Assembly (NCBI GenBank): GCA_038373865.1 | Contig: JAXGGA010002990.1 | Location: 46,779-110,778 of the forward strand | From: Uloborus plumipes | Taxonomy: Eukaryota > Arthropoda > Arachnida > Araneae > Uloboridae | Direction: 5' to 3' | DNA: 64,000 nt | Shown here: positions 1-11,687 of the stretch, one piece after another | Numbering within the stretch: the first letter of the stretch is position 1 | Layout: every line of letters begins with the position of its first letter | Position numbers and translations under genes: made by a program | The notes under the pieces: generated by a model | Databases searched by the model: none | Seen by the model: the letters and a program-made list of their open reading frames with translations, nothing else | What the model was told of the DNA's origin: nothing

Positions 1-538
1 AAATGAAAAAAACTTGTTTATAGTATATGGATATGAAAAAGCATTTTAAACATACCAAATTTAACAAACTATCTCAATTTTTGTTTAGCATAAAAAGTAT
101 ACTTTCACTGAGATTAATTATTGGTGCAAATATAAGGGAGATTTGAAATAACGTGCCACAATGCAATGATTTTCCTTATTTTTGAGTTGGAATTTTTTTT
201 TTAAAGGAGATTCCAAGATCTGAAAAGGTGGTGAACCCAAGTGTTCTAGATTTGGGGTACATGATGTATTATTAAGGATAAAATTGTTATAAAGGAATAC
301 ATACAAATGTATTTTAATTAAATTATTTAATTTAATTTTTAATTAGCTTGGCTGATATGATGCATAAATTACAGTTAAATTTATTTTAGCATGCAAAATT
401 TTATATGCTAATGATACATAACATATCAATGATTGGCTTTGTTCAAGTTTTTGGCACGTCATGTCTTATTCTCAGACACTGGTTTAAAGCTAATCCATTA
501 ATTAAATATTTTAAAAGTCTTTCTGTTATATAATAATA
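1..538. other. AT-rich intergenic DNA, nothing recognised
   Basis: No ORF with coding character, RNA gene or terminal repeat was recognised here. The sequence is A/T-rich with short homopolymer runs. Confidence 0.5.
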
Positions 539-855
539 GGGCTGTAGTGGCCCAATCAATAAAGTTTCCAACTCGTAAACCAAAGGAGCCTAGGTTCAAT
601 GCCAGTCCTTCAAGGGCTAACTGTGTTCACTAATAATGACTGGGGCATATATGTTTAATATGCTAACGGTCCAAAATCCTCCATGTTCCCATTCCAAATC
701 ATTATCAACACCTCTGGGGATACTGATTTAGAGGTTATTTGGCTGCTAATCTGGATAAAATAAACATAGCATTCTTCGGGGCCCCACCCAACAGGTTAAA
801 ATCTGTGCAATTGAAGGTATAAGGAGCCCTCAAGTGTGTGTGCGTGTGTCTTATA
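539..855 (+). repeat. Diverged tRNA-derived SINE
   Basis: The head looks like a tRNA: an A-box-like TGGCCCAATCAATAAAG at 548-564 and a B-box-like GGTTCAATGCC at 593-603, with an anticodon-arm-like ACTCGTAAACC between them. The body matches the better-preserved SINE at 60453-60738 read on its own strand: both have GGTC(A)CAAAATCCTCCA-like and ACCTCTGGGG..CTG-like blocks in the same order. RNA polymerase III would transcribe such an element. The 3' limit is uncertain; a short GT-rich run follows at about 838-852. No target duplication was found, so the copy is probably old. Confidence 0.6.
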
Positions 856-2858
856 GTCATACAAAATCATAAAAATAAGAATTTAAACTAATTAGTATAG
901 CAGTATTGTTACTTCAGGTACTTTTATAAAGGCTGCTTTTAAGTTCATGTTCAATGCGTCATATCCTCTCTTTTTTATTTCTCAATTTGCTCTCCTACCC
1001 CTTTTCAAGTTTTAATAAAATATCAAACGAAAGATTCAAGCAAGTTAAGCTTTGAAACTTAAGTCTTTTTATTCAGATTTGATTTGAATGAAATTTGAAT
1101 TGTTAGTTTCGGGTATAATTTTTTTTCTCTCTCTCTCTATTGAACATTAAAAAGATTTTAATATTCAAAAAATAATTGCTAGCACGTAATATGCAAAACA
1201 GTATAAATAAATAAATAAAATATCTTTCCTGATTCAAAATTTCTATTTAAAAATTGCTCATTGAATTAAAGTGTCTTTTAATCTGAAAGGACCCAGCAAC
1301 CCTTCTCCCCCCCCCCCGCCCAGTCTGGGGGAAACACTAAACAGAATTCGATAAATAATCAGAAAACTATTTCGGTAGTAATAGTAGGTAATTAATAAAT
1401 GTTCTTTCCAGACTTACTACAAGTGCTCACTGCTCAACATCATTTCAATACAAAAAATAGTTTAATGATTTGGAGGCCCAGAGTTGCAGCCCTAAAGGTC
1501 TATTCAGAAACCAGGCATTGGGTGAAAGTGGAACATTATGTGCAATGAATCAATACATAATTTTACAATGTACGGTTCTGAATATAAATGCCAAGAATGA
1601 ATTAAGTCTACACCGTTTTCTTCCTTGCAAAGGAGAGAAAAGCGAACTTATCTTGTTATGTAATCGTCTTTCCAATAAGAAATGATGCAACAAATACATT
1701 GACAAATTTTATGATGTAATTGTTAGTATAAACCAACTCAATTTCTATGGTACCAATAAGTTTTGGCCACTCATATGTGAGAGATATATTTTCATTTAAT
1801 AAAATGTTGCATCGGATCAACACATTCGAGCTTTGTTCTCACACTTGATCCTTCATAGTCAATTAAGTTCAAGTCTTATAGAAGATAACTATATTTTAGC
1901 AGCAAATTGTAAAGAAACTTGAAAAACAATGAAAAACGAAAACGTAACAATGACAGTGAAATACAAGCGTTCAAATGACAATTCAAATAACTAAATAGTA
2001 TGTATTGCGAATGTTCTGTTACCTCTAGGATTTGCAAGGAGTATGCAATAGAAGCCGCTCAATAACATAATGAATAAAACAATAAAAATATGGAATAAAG
2101 CTTTACCTTTCACAAGATACACAAAATGAAGGTAGTTTCAAAAGCTTGAAAAACGAATGAAACTTCAGTTCCGTAATCTTTCTCGTAATCATTTTAAAGA
2201 TGTAAACAATAACATGGAAAAAATTATCAGAGAATTTATCTTTATAGATAAAAATGCACTTTTAATACAGTTTCAATGTTGTGAAAAAGGGACAAATATC
2301 TATGCAGGTAAAAAAAAATAGAAATATTATGATATAAACTTTTTCGCACGTTCTTTTAAAAAGTTATGTTTACTAAAAAAAACAAAAAAAAAGTTGCAGG
2401 GTGAAAGTAGAAGTTTCTTTTTCTCAGAATCGGCTTTACCTCCAAATTCAAGGTGTAGTAACAGTATTTCGAGCGTTAAAGAAACGCGTTTTATCAGTTG
2501 TCACTGAATTTGAATTAAAAAAAAAATAATTTGGAATATGTGTAATGTTACTTGTGATAAATGAGTGCTGTATGGTGAGGAAAGTGTTAAATGGACTGAC
2601 AATGAAGGTTTTCACTGATTTTCTGACAAGGAAACAAAAAGCTTAAGCGTAATTAAAAATCCCACTTAAACAGAAATAATAATGTGCCAAAATTTCAGCC
2701 ATATTTTCATTCTAGAATTTCTAAAATCGCTTAGAACTCGCCTTGTCTCTCTTTCTCATTTTGCTCTCCCAACCACACTGTAGCAATAAAGACTATTAAG
2801 TACTTTTTTTTTTAGTTTTAAGTTGCTACTATCCGGCAGATGGCAGCATCACAAAGTC
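856..2858. other. Intergenic DNA without recognised genes
   Basis: Holds a short CT run (about 1121-1138), a C-rich run (about 1305-1321) and several A/T tracts. The only longer ORF (1470-1685) has no recognisable domain and non-coding-like composition. No terminal repeats or RNA genes seen. Confidence 0.4.
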
Positions 2859-2861
2859 TTA

Positions 2862-3049
2862 GGGCGGAACTCAAGTAAAACACGGACGATCGCAACTCAC
2901 CAATGCAATCGCAAAGTCCCAAATTTGTATGCAAGTGAAACATTACAATCGCTAGGAGATGCTGCTCTGTCGTAATTCGACTTCCAGTAGCGATTGCAAT
3001 TGCGATCGCCTCGATGCCATTGCAATGGTGTTTCACTTGAATTCGGCCC
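2862..3049. mobile_element. PIF/Harbinger-like MITE (188 bp)
   Basis: Imperfect terminal inverted repeats begin GGGCGGAACTCAAGTAAAAC on the left and, read inward from the right, GGGCCGAATTCAAGTGAAAC. Flanking trinucleotides are TTA (2859-2861) and TCA (3050-3052), compatible with a decayed TWA-type 3-bp duplication. Both arms contain ATTGCAATCGC-type motifs. It is related to the element at 55090-55391, which shares the CAAGTGAAACACCATTGCAAT arm motif. No coding capacity. Confidence 0.55.
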
Positions 3050-3052
3050 TCA

Positions 3053-3374
3053 GTTTGGAATTTTTGCGATGCTGCTATATTTTCCGCATGCTGCAACTGC
3101 TAAAAGGTAGTGCAAGAAGGTTAATTGACGATTCAATTTATGTAGCTGTTAGTTAAAGTCCAACAAAGTTGAGAGCTGGCAAAATGGGCTCCACTTTAAA
3201 TTTTCGGATTTTTCGGTACTTGGCAGCCAGTTCCCCGTCTCAAGGAGTTGAGATGAGAGACTCGCATTTATTTTTTAATAGATTGGTAAGCCTTCAAAAG
3301 AGATGTCTTTCGAGCAGTACGATGCTTTTCGATGTACGCAGAAAAATTACGTCCGTTAATTGACACGCACATAC
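3053..3374. other. Intergenic DNA, nothing recognised
   Basis: ORFs of about 65 codons on the plus strand (2959-3156, 3169-3363) run through MITE or random sequence and show no domain. Nothing else seen. Confidence 0.35.
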
Positions 3375-3420
3375 TCCAGGGTCCTCGTACCTAACGTGGT
3401 TTAATTGGTTACATGGGATA
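3375..3420 (-). repeat. SINE 3'-end fragment
   Basis: The stretch CTCCAGGGTCCTCGTACCTA, followed by CGTGGTTTAA, matches the 3' portion of the SINE at 60453-60738 (there CTCCAGGGTCCCCCGTACCTA and CGTGGTTTAA). Only the tail is present, so this is a truncated copy of the same family in the same orientation. Short match, moderate certainty. Confidence 0.4.
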
Positions 3421-4400
3421 TCTTTTCATCCATGAGTTCCCTCTTGCATTGAAAAGGCGCTCCTTATACGCCGAAACACTTGTATACAGTTTTTCTGCTT
3501 ATTTGTGAATTCATACAGTTTTTTTTAAAGAGTAATTTCCAACTGAAGTCGGTTCTATTTCTCTTTTTTAAAAATATTTTTATACTCTTTAATTTTTCAA
3601 GCACAAAGGTATTCATTTATTTATTTTTGTTTGAAACTATCATGATATTTTTCAAAACATCGAAAATATCCGATATTTTGATGCCGTATTACTCCGCATT
3701 AGCCGGCATGCCGGAAAAATTAAGGTTGACCAGCATGCCGGGAAATTCCAATTTTCAGACATGCCGGTTAATTTAAGGCTCATTTTGCAACGAAACAAAA
3801 GTAAATTTCCTCGCTCAGTTTCAACAGCAAGGAAGGAACAGCCTTTATAAGGAAAATAATAATTAATTCCTAAAGCAATTTTATTTTTCAAAAACCAGTT
3901 AAAAATTTTCAGAACTCCGAGATGGAAAAAAATCAAGGTGGCGTGATGGTGCGTTAATTTGCTATTGTGAATTAATATTTTAACAAAATTAAACCGTTTA
4001 TTAATTCTAATAAAATGATCCAAAACTGCCATGCTATGCAGTAAAGTGGTATCTTCAGGAGAAATTTTATTTCAATATTTTCTGTCCACAAATGACCATA
4101 ATATAATGTATCTAAGTAGTATATGTAATACAGAATTACTTGGTGACAAAAATTCAAATTTAATAAGCAGTACAGATACAACTTCGGTGTTTACCCCACC
4201 AGTGTACAACTTATCATAGTATAAAGTATTAACTAACTAATTAAAATTTTAGAAGTGTTGATAGTTTCTCACTCTTTAAAAATAGAATTTATAGAGCATT
4301 TTCTTGAGATGTTTTATATTCCAACAAAGAAAGCCGTTCCAGCATCGAGGTCTTGAAACATCGAATATTTGCCTTCGATGTCGCACACCTAGTATAAATC
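3421..4400. other. Intergenic DNA with a short GCATGCCGG repeat
   Basis: At 3700-3775 the motif GCATGCCGG recurs three times with spacers of about 20-30 bp. ORFs at 3480-3776 and 3652-4032 are antisense to one another and rich in F/L/I/N, as expected of AT-rich non-coding DNA. Nothing else recognised. Confidence 0.35.
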
Positions 4401-4775
4401 AGTGAGTAACGTCCCTAAGCAAGGGCTAAGGCAGAAAATGCAATACACCGCCAACTCGGCCATTTCGATTCATGGACTGCAGTTTCGCGCTTATCAGCAT
4501 GGAATACGAAAGTCGCCGAGTTGGAGGCAAAAATCCTCTTACAGAGCAAAGAGAGCGAAAAAAACTGTTTTTCTCTTTTATTTCACATTGGCTACCAGTT
4601 TTTTTCGCTCTCCTTGCTCTATAAGAGGATTTTTGCCTCTAACTCGGCTACTTTCGTATTCCATGCTGATGAGCGCGCAACAAGCGCGAAACTGCAGTCC
4701 ATGTATTAAAATGGCCGAGTTGGCGGTGTGTTGTATGTTCCTGCCTTAGCCCTTGATTAGGAGCGGTAACTCACT
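4401..4775. mobile_element. Foldback-type element, long inverted repeat (copy 1)
   Basis: Two long inverted arms, 4401-4567 and 4596-4775, flank a 28-bp loop. The termini are AGTGAGTAAC and GGTAACTCACT. Along the left arm are GGGCTAAGGCAG, CGCCAACTCGGCCAT, GACTGCAGTTTCGCGCTTAT, CCGAGTTGGAGGCAAAAATC and GAGAGCGAAAAAAACTG, all matched in reverse on the right. The right arm has a small insertion near 4675-4690. ORFs reported through it are by-products of the palindrome. It shares several blocks with the foldback element at 35996-36427. Non-autonomous; superfamily unknown to me. Confidence 0.75.
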
Positions 4776-6913
4776 TCTCTCTACTGTAATAATTTACGTC
4801 TCTATTTGATCACTTAGCGAGGGAGGAGGAGGAGGGTCATATACACCATAAGCGGCTGGTGCACCAAAAAAGTGGGGGGTCAAGAGTAAATACAGGAGAG
4901 GGGTTTGAAGGAAATGGGGGGGGGGGGAGTTATGGATGCAGCGACGTTAAAAGATTTTTTATTTTGCTACAATTTGGTTATAATATTAGATTTTAACATT
5001 GCTGATTAATTGACTTCTAAAAAATGTGGAATATAGCCTTAAAAGTCAACCTGGCTGGTTGATTTTCATTCATTCGAATGAAATAACATGAAAAAAACCC
5101 GATGTTTTTGATTTTCAGCTTTTATTTTGGTGAAATTACTCAATCCACTGAGAAAAAATCATTGTTCACTCGACCATTACTTTTTTCCGAGAAATGTGAG
5201 GGGGCAAACGGCAAAGCCCCTTTACTTTTGGAAGTGAGGAGGCAGTCGCCCTCCTTGCCCCCATCCCCCCGTACGAGCCGGCCAGGTTCTGAATCTGCGC
5301 CTGATATGAGTGCAGAATAACTTTCATCAACCTGCGACGGAAAATAATATCATTGCAAAATAGTTCTGGCTTTTCCCAAAAGATGGCATTGTTATCTCAT
5401 TGCTTCTTAATTAAAGTGTTTAGTATGAATATGTAACGCAACACCTGTTCGAAATCTGAAAATGAGCAATTATGACCCAGTTAGTGGAAATGAACCACAC
5501 GATTACCACAGAGAACACTCCTGAGAGTCTGTTCTGGAATTAACAAGCTGAGGATGATTTGACATTAATGAAAAATTCATTACATATCATCTGATTGTGA
5601 AATGTAGATGATTTTGACACTAAGAAAGTTACATCAATTTATTATTTTATCTGCGGTAGGTTTTTTTTCTATGTGTTACAACGTCTTAACATGTCAGAAT
5701 TCTAAGATAGACTGCTAACTGAAGTTGTTGAAAAGAAAGAATTAAAAAAGGAGTAACTATTCATAACTTTTTTTTTCTGTATTTCTTACCTCATTTATCG
5801 CTCTATCTTATTCTCTCATAGTTTTTCATTTTCTGATTTTTTTTAGACATTTGACATGTCATTAATGTATGGAATATAAACCAAGATAAACATACTAATT
5901 CAAGCAGGTTTGCGCAAAATGGAACTGTAGCCAAGGAGAATAAATATTTTCGTTACGTATAAAAGGACATTGGAAAGAAATTCCGTTTTTTTTTTTTTCA
6001 AACCCTAAATTTTAAACAAGGTTTCTTCTCTAGGCGTTTTGCTCCAAAACAAAGTGACTTTGATCGATCCGGAACTGAAAAGTTGCACATTAGATGGAAA
6101 GACAGACACATTTTTTTCCCATTACACTACCCTAATTTCCAATTTTTAATTTTTTGATGTGTTTTAAATTATTTTATTTATCTTTGACTTTTTTTTTGGA
6201 CTATATTTTTGTGTTGCATTAAGCCACTTCAAATACTCTTTTCGTCTTTCTTTTGCTTCAAAGTGAAAGTGGTCCATTCTATAAAAAAATCAGTCATTTT
6301 GACCCACATGTGACGGCTCTATATTTCATCTATCAACGTGCACATGTGATTTCTAAGGGGAAAAAACATTTTTTTTTGAGCATCTTCAGGAAGGATCAAA
6401 AATTGCATTAGAACATAGGGTTTGCAATTGCAATCCGGAGAAGTTACAGAGAGTTTAAAATGCAAAGAGACATCTAAAATAATGCATAAAAACCTTTACA
6501 GATAATTTTATTGATAATTTCTCAGCCATTCTAATCAGTCATGCAACAAGGCTCAAAATCGCATGGGAATAGAGGGTCACAAACGTCTGTAGAGAGAGTT
6601 AAAGTCACAGAAGTTAGATACAGATTTGGTGAATATTATAGGCTTGCAGAGAGAGAGTCCATCGCGATTGTGCTCCCTCTAGATACGTTTGCGACGCTCT
6701 GTTTCCTATGTGATTTTTTCTCCTTGTTGTCTCTAGAACAGTTCTGAATTGGTTTCAAGAAGTTGTTCCTTCGTTTTAGGAATTTAGTCAGTGCCATGGA
6801 ATCACATCTTTATGACTTTGACTTATTTTCTAAGATGAAGAAACTACTTCATGACATTCTCTTCAGAATTATTCTAGAGAGATTCTAGCATCAGTAGATC
6901 GCTCCATTCGAGC
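4776..6913. other. Intergenic DNA with G-rich and repeat-like debris
   Basis: Contains a G-rich run (about 4916-4930) and, at 5190-5310, G/C-rich sequence ending in GAATCTGCGCCTG that resembles hAT-type termini; a matching left end was not found. The ORF at 5102-5320 crosses this debris. The rest is AT-rich with no recognised feature. Confidence 0.35.
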
Positions 6914-6915
6914 TA

Positions 6916-7694
6916 CAGTAGAGTATCGAAAATCAGAGGTAATTGAGGCTGACACCGCCTCGGTTTACAGAAAACTCGATTTATCCGGAAAATTCTTAAC
7001 AATTGCTATTTTACAATATTAAGGCAATAAAAGGACTTTCATACCTTTAACTTCATTGTACAAAGAGTAGGAAGTAATGTAGAAATGTCTAACTAAATTT
7101 CTATTTTAAATACCCATTAATCTATTTTCACAATTATTTCGAAATGCCTGTAGGTATTTATGCATGTAAGAACGTGTGAATAACCAAAAAAATCTAATGT
7201 GTCTGTATCCCCGAGTACATTTTTCTCAGTTATGGAGTGAATTATTGTGCCTCTGGTAGAGTGGAAGTTTCATGTCACTTGACGAGGACTGGCAACACAA
7301 CCCTCCTAATCGTTCTTTATTACTTTACTGTAAGTCGTTAAGGTAATTTTATAATAGGGAAAGCATCTTTAGCTATTAAGAAATTTATTATTCAACAGAA
7401 AATATACGAAGTTGTGTCCACATCATATATTTTTCTTTTAGTTTAATAATGTACATTGTACAGTGAACCTCATAAAGTAAGAAAGAAAAATAAAACTACA
7501 ATTTTTGCTGCCTTTCTCTTTTAAGACATTTTAAAAACAAATGTATGTGTGGTTCCGAAATGTAATGTTGCACTATGATGAAACAAAAGATAAAAACTAC
7601 ATTCTTACAAGCAAGGGAAAAAGTCGAACTTTTGTATACCTCGAACTAAGCAGAACGTCGGACTTTTGAGACTCGGATTTTCGAGCCTCTACTT
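6916..7694. mobile_element. Decayed pogo/Tigger-like element
   Basis: The left end after a TA (6914-6915) reads CAGTAGAGTATCGAAAATC. The right end, read inward, is AAGTAGAGGCTCGAAAATCC and is followed by TA (7695-7696). Subterminal CTCGATTTATCCGG and CTCGGATTTTCGAG motifs are typical of the TA-target pogo-like elements of arthropods. The last base is mutated and the interior has no transposase ORF, so this is a remnant or a non-autonomous derivative. Confidence 0.4.
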
Positions 7695-7696
7695 TA

Positions 7697-8439
7697 TTAA
7701 CAGAACAGGCACTGTTACAGGTGTCCTACTACTCCCACATCATTGGAAACTTGTTGTTCACAAAGCGAATGACTGTAATGAAGCACTGTAAAACTTGGTG
7801 GCATGTATCACTTTTGTGTTAGATGTAAACAAAAAAATTGCCACCCTTAAAGTTTCAGCCCTCGCATTTACTGTTATTAAGCATCTGCTACTGTGCTAAA
7901 TGCTAAAATGTTTCCAAATGAGGTTGAACCAAAGACTCCTTTTAAGTCTACTAAAAAAATTGCATTTCAAAGAAACTTTACCTCTGATAGAAAAAAAAAG
8001 AGACTAGAATGAATTGTTAAATGTTCTACTTTGCAAAGTAAAAAAGAAAACTTCTTAAAATAGTTTTAATAACAAATTGGCCACATCAAATAAAATAACA
8101 AAGCAACACGGATTTATGCATTAAATATTTTATTTATGAAAAAGTTCTGCATTTTGAGAACATGAAATCTCCATGAAAATTTAAAATGACCCAGATCCCA
8201 ACAGAGCTCTCAATCGTGCAGCTAGAAGTAATTGTTCCACTTTCTCTCCCTCGGGAACGGCCCTGTAAATATAACTGGAAATTAAAACGGAAAATATGTG
8301 TTGAAAACTTCATGTACAAATTTGAAAAGTGACATGGTCAGACCCATTAACTGCCATTCCGTGATTAAATAACAAAAAAGAGAAGAACGTTTGTGTTATT
8401 TTCCACGTCGTTACGTATTTAACTCATTAACACCAAATT
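7697..8439. other. Intergenic DNA, nothing recognised
   Basis: AT-rich with A-tracts. A 61-codon minus-strand ORF (8134-8319) lacks coding character. No RNA gene or repeat end was seen. Confidence 0.35.
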
Positions 8440-8880
8440 ACTTACAAAACGGAAACCTTACGCCATGATGACGATTTAATTTTGCAACGCGTCACCCCTT
8501 TATTTGTGGAGCCATTGCTGATGAAATTGTTAACCACAAGGATTCCAATAGATAGGGAACACGTGTTGAGGGAGGTCAGCAAATCCCATAAAGATCTAAT
8601 TAAGCTAATAAGTGCGTGCAGATACGATGTACTGACGGCCGATATTTATCACATTTATTTCGATCTCACGCGATGTGAGTTGCTACAATCGTGCATCGGA
8701 TTTCGTGACATTGACCGATATTAACGGTATACCACACGAGCACCGACGATACTCGTAACGACGCCAGAGGCCGGCCATTAATTTTAAGAGATTTTTTGTC
8801 CCGACTTCATCGTAAAGAGGATTAGAATAATTAGGGGGAAGCTTTGAACGCCTCTCATATTTGTAAATCACGGTTGTTTA
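8440..8880. other. GC-richer island, possible conserved non-coding element or exon
   Basis: This stretch is visibly less A/T-rich and less repetitive than its surroundings and carries an 80-codon open frame on the plus strand (8482-8724) starting at TTG rather than ATG. The predicted peptide is mixed in composition, with charged clusters such as IDREHVLREVSKSHKDLIK, but I recognise no domain and see no strong AG acceptor directly in front. The segment also has CACGTG and GGCCGGCCATTAATTT motifs. Either a conserved regulatory element or an exon fragment is possible. Confidence 0.3.
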
Positions 8881-10845
8881 AATGTGAGAGCGTGCAAGCA
8901 ATTGTCGTATTGCAATTTCGAAGAAATTGCATTTGTGCATGGAATAAATGATATTATGACATGTTTGGGGCTCGCTGTTAAAAGTTTAAACTACGCGTCT
9001 GAATATCAATTGGGTTTAAGTATTTTTTCCCCTTCTTTTTTCGAGCATTTGAATTTTTCTCAGGAAATTGTTATTTGATCGGTCTGAGACAAAAAAAAAA
9101 AAAAAAAAAAAAATCACCCCTCACAAAACAAATTTCACTGCATATTTAAATCCGGAAAAATGTTCACAAGGTTGCCTTTAAACAATTAAAAAATAAATAA
9201 ATAATTGTCTGTTTGCCTCACTTCTTTCATGATTTGCGAGTTGCTAATACTAAGCGAATATGTTACCAGTACTTTAGGCCAATTAATTTCAACTTACTGC
9301 CAAAAAGCACTTTCATTAAAAATTAAGAGTGAAATTATTTTAACGGAGCTTACCACTGTGTCATCGTTTCGGATTATTTAGTGTTACAAGATCAACTCAA
9401 CATTTTTCTTTTTGCAAAAAGCGGAAGCATTGTCTATGTCAGCTAACCAGAGGAGCCCTATATGAACTTTGGGTCAATATAGAGGTTATTTTGTTTAATC
9501 CGTGCTTTCATTGATAGGTACTTTCAATAATCCGGCCTATCTGGATCCCCTACCAGTCAGTATTAATGAGTTTTTACTGTACTGCATTTTGGCGAAGAAA
9601 AGATTGCCAAAAAAAAAAAAAAACGCCTTTTCAGTAAACAGCAAGAGACATGGTATGATGCCTCCAGTGGATAATTACTTTGGAGCAGGTATGCAAAGAT
9701 AATTGTCCTCTTGGAACTAATTCACGATGATCCACATACGCTGAACTACTTGCCCCATCTTTTGACCATGCATCCCCTGAACTTCATTTCTCAATAAATC
9801 ACCTTGACTGAATTTTGGAAGCCACCACTTTGAAGAGTTACTCAAGATTGAACTGGTAACAAAAAGAAAGGCTCAAGTAATAAAACACAAGAAAAAGGAA
9901 CGTCGAGTTTTGTTTTTCATTCCAACTAATAGCCATTAACCTGTGAACCTTTCTAATCATTTGTGGTACGAAAGTTTTCAACTGCATGCATATGTATGAA
10001 TACGCTGCTATTTTCTAAGTTGATTAATGCAACTTAGGAGCAAGGCTGCGCGGGAGGTTGCATTTCAGCCAGATGATGGATGCTCTGTGCCTTGAAATTC
10101 AATCCAAAATGTTTGGAGGAAAGATACTCCAATGTTGATTACTCATCCGAAATTATGTTAGTTTTTAATTATAGTAACCATAAAGGGAAGCAAGGTTAAT
10201 TAGGTAAAAAAATAACAGCTACTGCTTCAGAAAACATTCAAAAATTGTCGACATCTAAATGTAAATGTTTAAACTTGTAAATGGTACAACAGTAACAGAT
10301 ATTCGTTTAGCTTTGCTTTGTTGAGATTTGGAATGTTTGGTGTACATAATGCTCTGTGATTAAAGTGAAGTTGTTACATACGGGACAATAGGCTCGTTTA
10401 GACCTTTCGGGAAGAGCTTCAAATTACAATTTAAGCTGATGATTAACCGGCGATTTCCTTTTCACAGATCTTATCATTTATATTGTAGTGAGGAGTGTGT
10501 GAAAAGAAGTCGTTTTGAAATATTTTTCTTTAAAAATTTACGGAATACGTCTAAATTTGAAGAGTTTTATGCTGAACCAATTGATTAGTATAATGGTAAG
10601 AACTTATTGAGAACCCTTTTTTCTTTCCGCTCGTTTTACAAACTACGGATTATTTGTAGGTGTTAGTAATTTTTAATAATTAATCACTGCTTTCGAATCT
10701 TATGTTTTGCATAGGTTTTCAAATTGCTTTCAAGATGAAGTTTTTAAAATAAAACGATTTATGAGCTGGAGAAGGCAGATTTCGAAACGAATTTCAAGTT
10801 CTTACTGACCTGATTATGTCCCATTCGTACCATTTAATAGAATAC
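8881..10845. other. Intergenic DNA with poly(A) tract
   Basis: Has a run of about 23 A at 9090-9112 and shorter A runs near 9610. The 64- and 66-codon ORFs (8884-9078, 9502-9702) show no recognisable features. Nothing else seen up to the LTR. Confidence 0.4.
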
Positions 10846-11455
10846 TGTAACGAGTCCGTAGCACCTTCAACTTTCTTCAAATGAGCATTCCAATCTTGAG
10901 GAAGTAACTATAAATTTATTTACAAGTATTTACACTATTTACAATAAGAGCAGAAAACAATTGCTAAACATCAGCAATTAGGCAGCAAACACTACACTGT
11001 ACTCTCAACAGTAATTCAGCACCACGTATCTAACGTGAACAGTAATTAAGCAATTACAAAAGCAAAACAAACATTCGCTCAAGCGAATAGCGAATAAAAC
11101 GAGTCACCAGAATCAAATCTGAAAACAACTGACTAACTTGTGTTCAAGGCCAGCTATTTATACACGGAAAGAAATGTCCACAATATTCGAGAAAAACCTG
11201 GAATATTTTGTTTCATTCCTAACATTACGTAATCCATTCACAAATTCTAGCGATAAGAAAAAAACCACGCGAAAATGTCTTCACGCTTATTAAAGTTAGG
11301 GCAAGTGTAAAAACTACAAAGTGTTACAGGGCCGGTATACTAGTGATAAAGGCGATATCTTCAGATACTTTTGCAACATGACGTCAGATAAAACCAAAAC
11401 TAATGAAAATGATGCAAGGCAGTAAAAACAACAACTATTTACAAGATTTGTAACA
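10846..11455 (-). repeat. 3' LTR of the Ty3/Gypsy element
   Basis: 610 bp, identical to the LTR at 16561-17170 except for T instead of C at 11079. In element orientation it contains a TATAAATA box (plus-strand TATTTATA at 11155-11162) and, downstream, AATAAA (plus-strand TTTATT at 10915-10920), the usual U3-R-U5 arrangement. Confidence 0.97.
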
Positions 11456-11470
11456 TTGCCCCCTTCCCAA
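11456..11470 (-). other. Polypurine tract
   Basis: Immediately next to the 3' LTR, the element strand reads TTGGGAAGGGGGCAA. This is the expected site of plus-strand DNA priming during reverse transcription. Confidence 0.85.
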
Positions 11471-11687
11471 GGACTGCACGTCCCGGGCAGTACAATCCCC
11501 AGAAAGGAAGCAAGGGAAAACTTACAGATACACACATTACATGATGACCAATCATGAACATGATAAACAATAACAATGAGAACATGAAAGAAAGACTAAC
11601 ATTGATAAAGTCATATTACAGACAATTAAAGGCAAAAGTTATTTACAAAATTTACAAACAAATTACCATGGTAGCTTTAGATTTATT

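Noticed and set aside
548..603. Functional tRNA gene
   Set aside because: A and B boxes are present but the acceptor stem does not pair and a SINE body follows. The same applies to the head at 60665-60735.
4402..4749. 115- and 62-codon ORFs in the foldback element
   Set aside because: They read through both palindromic arms; the open frame is a by-product of the inverted repeat, with no domain.
11314..11535. 73-codon minus ORF spanning the LTR and polypurine tract
   Set aside because: Lies in LTR U3/R and untranslated sequence; not an accessory or envelope gene.
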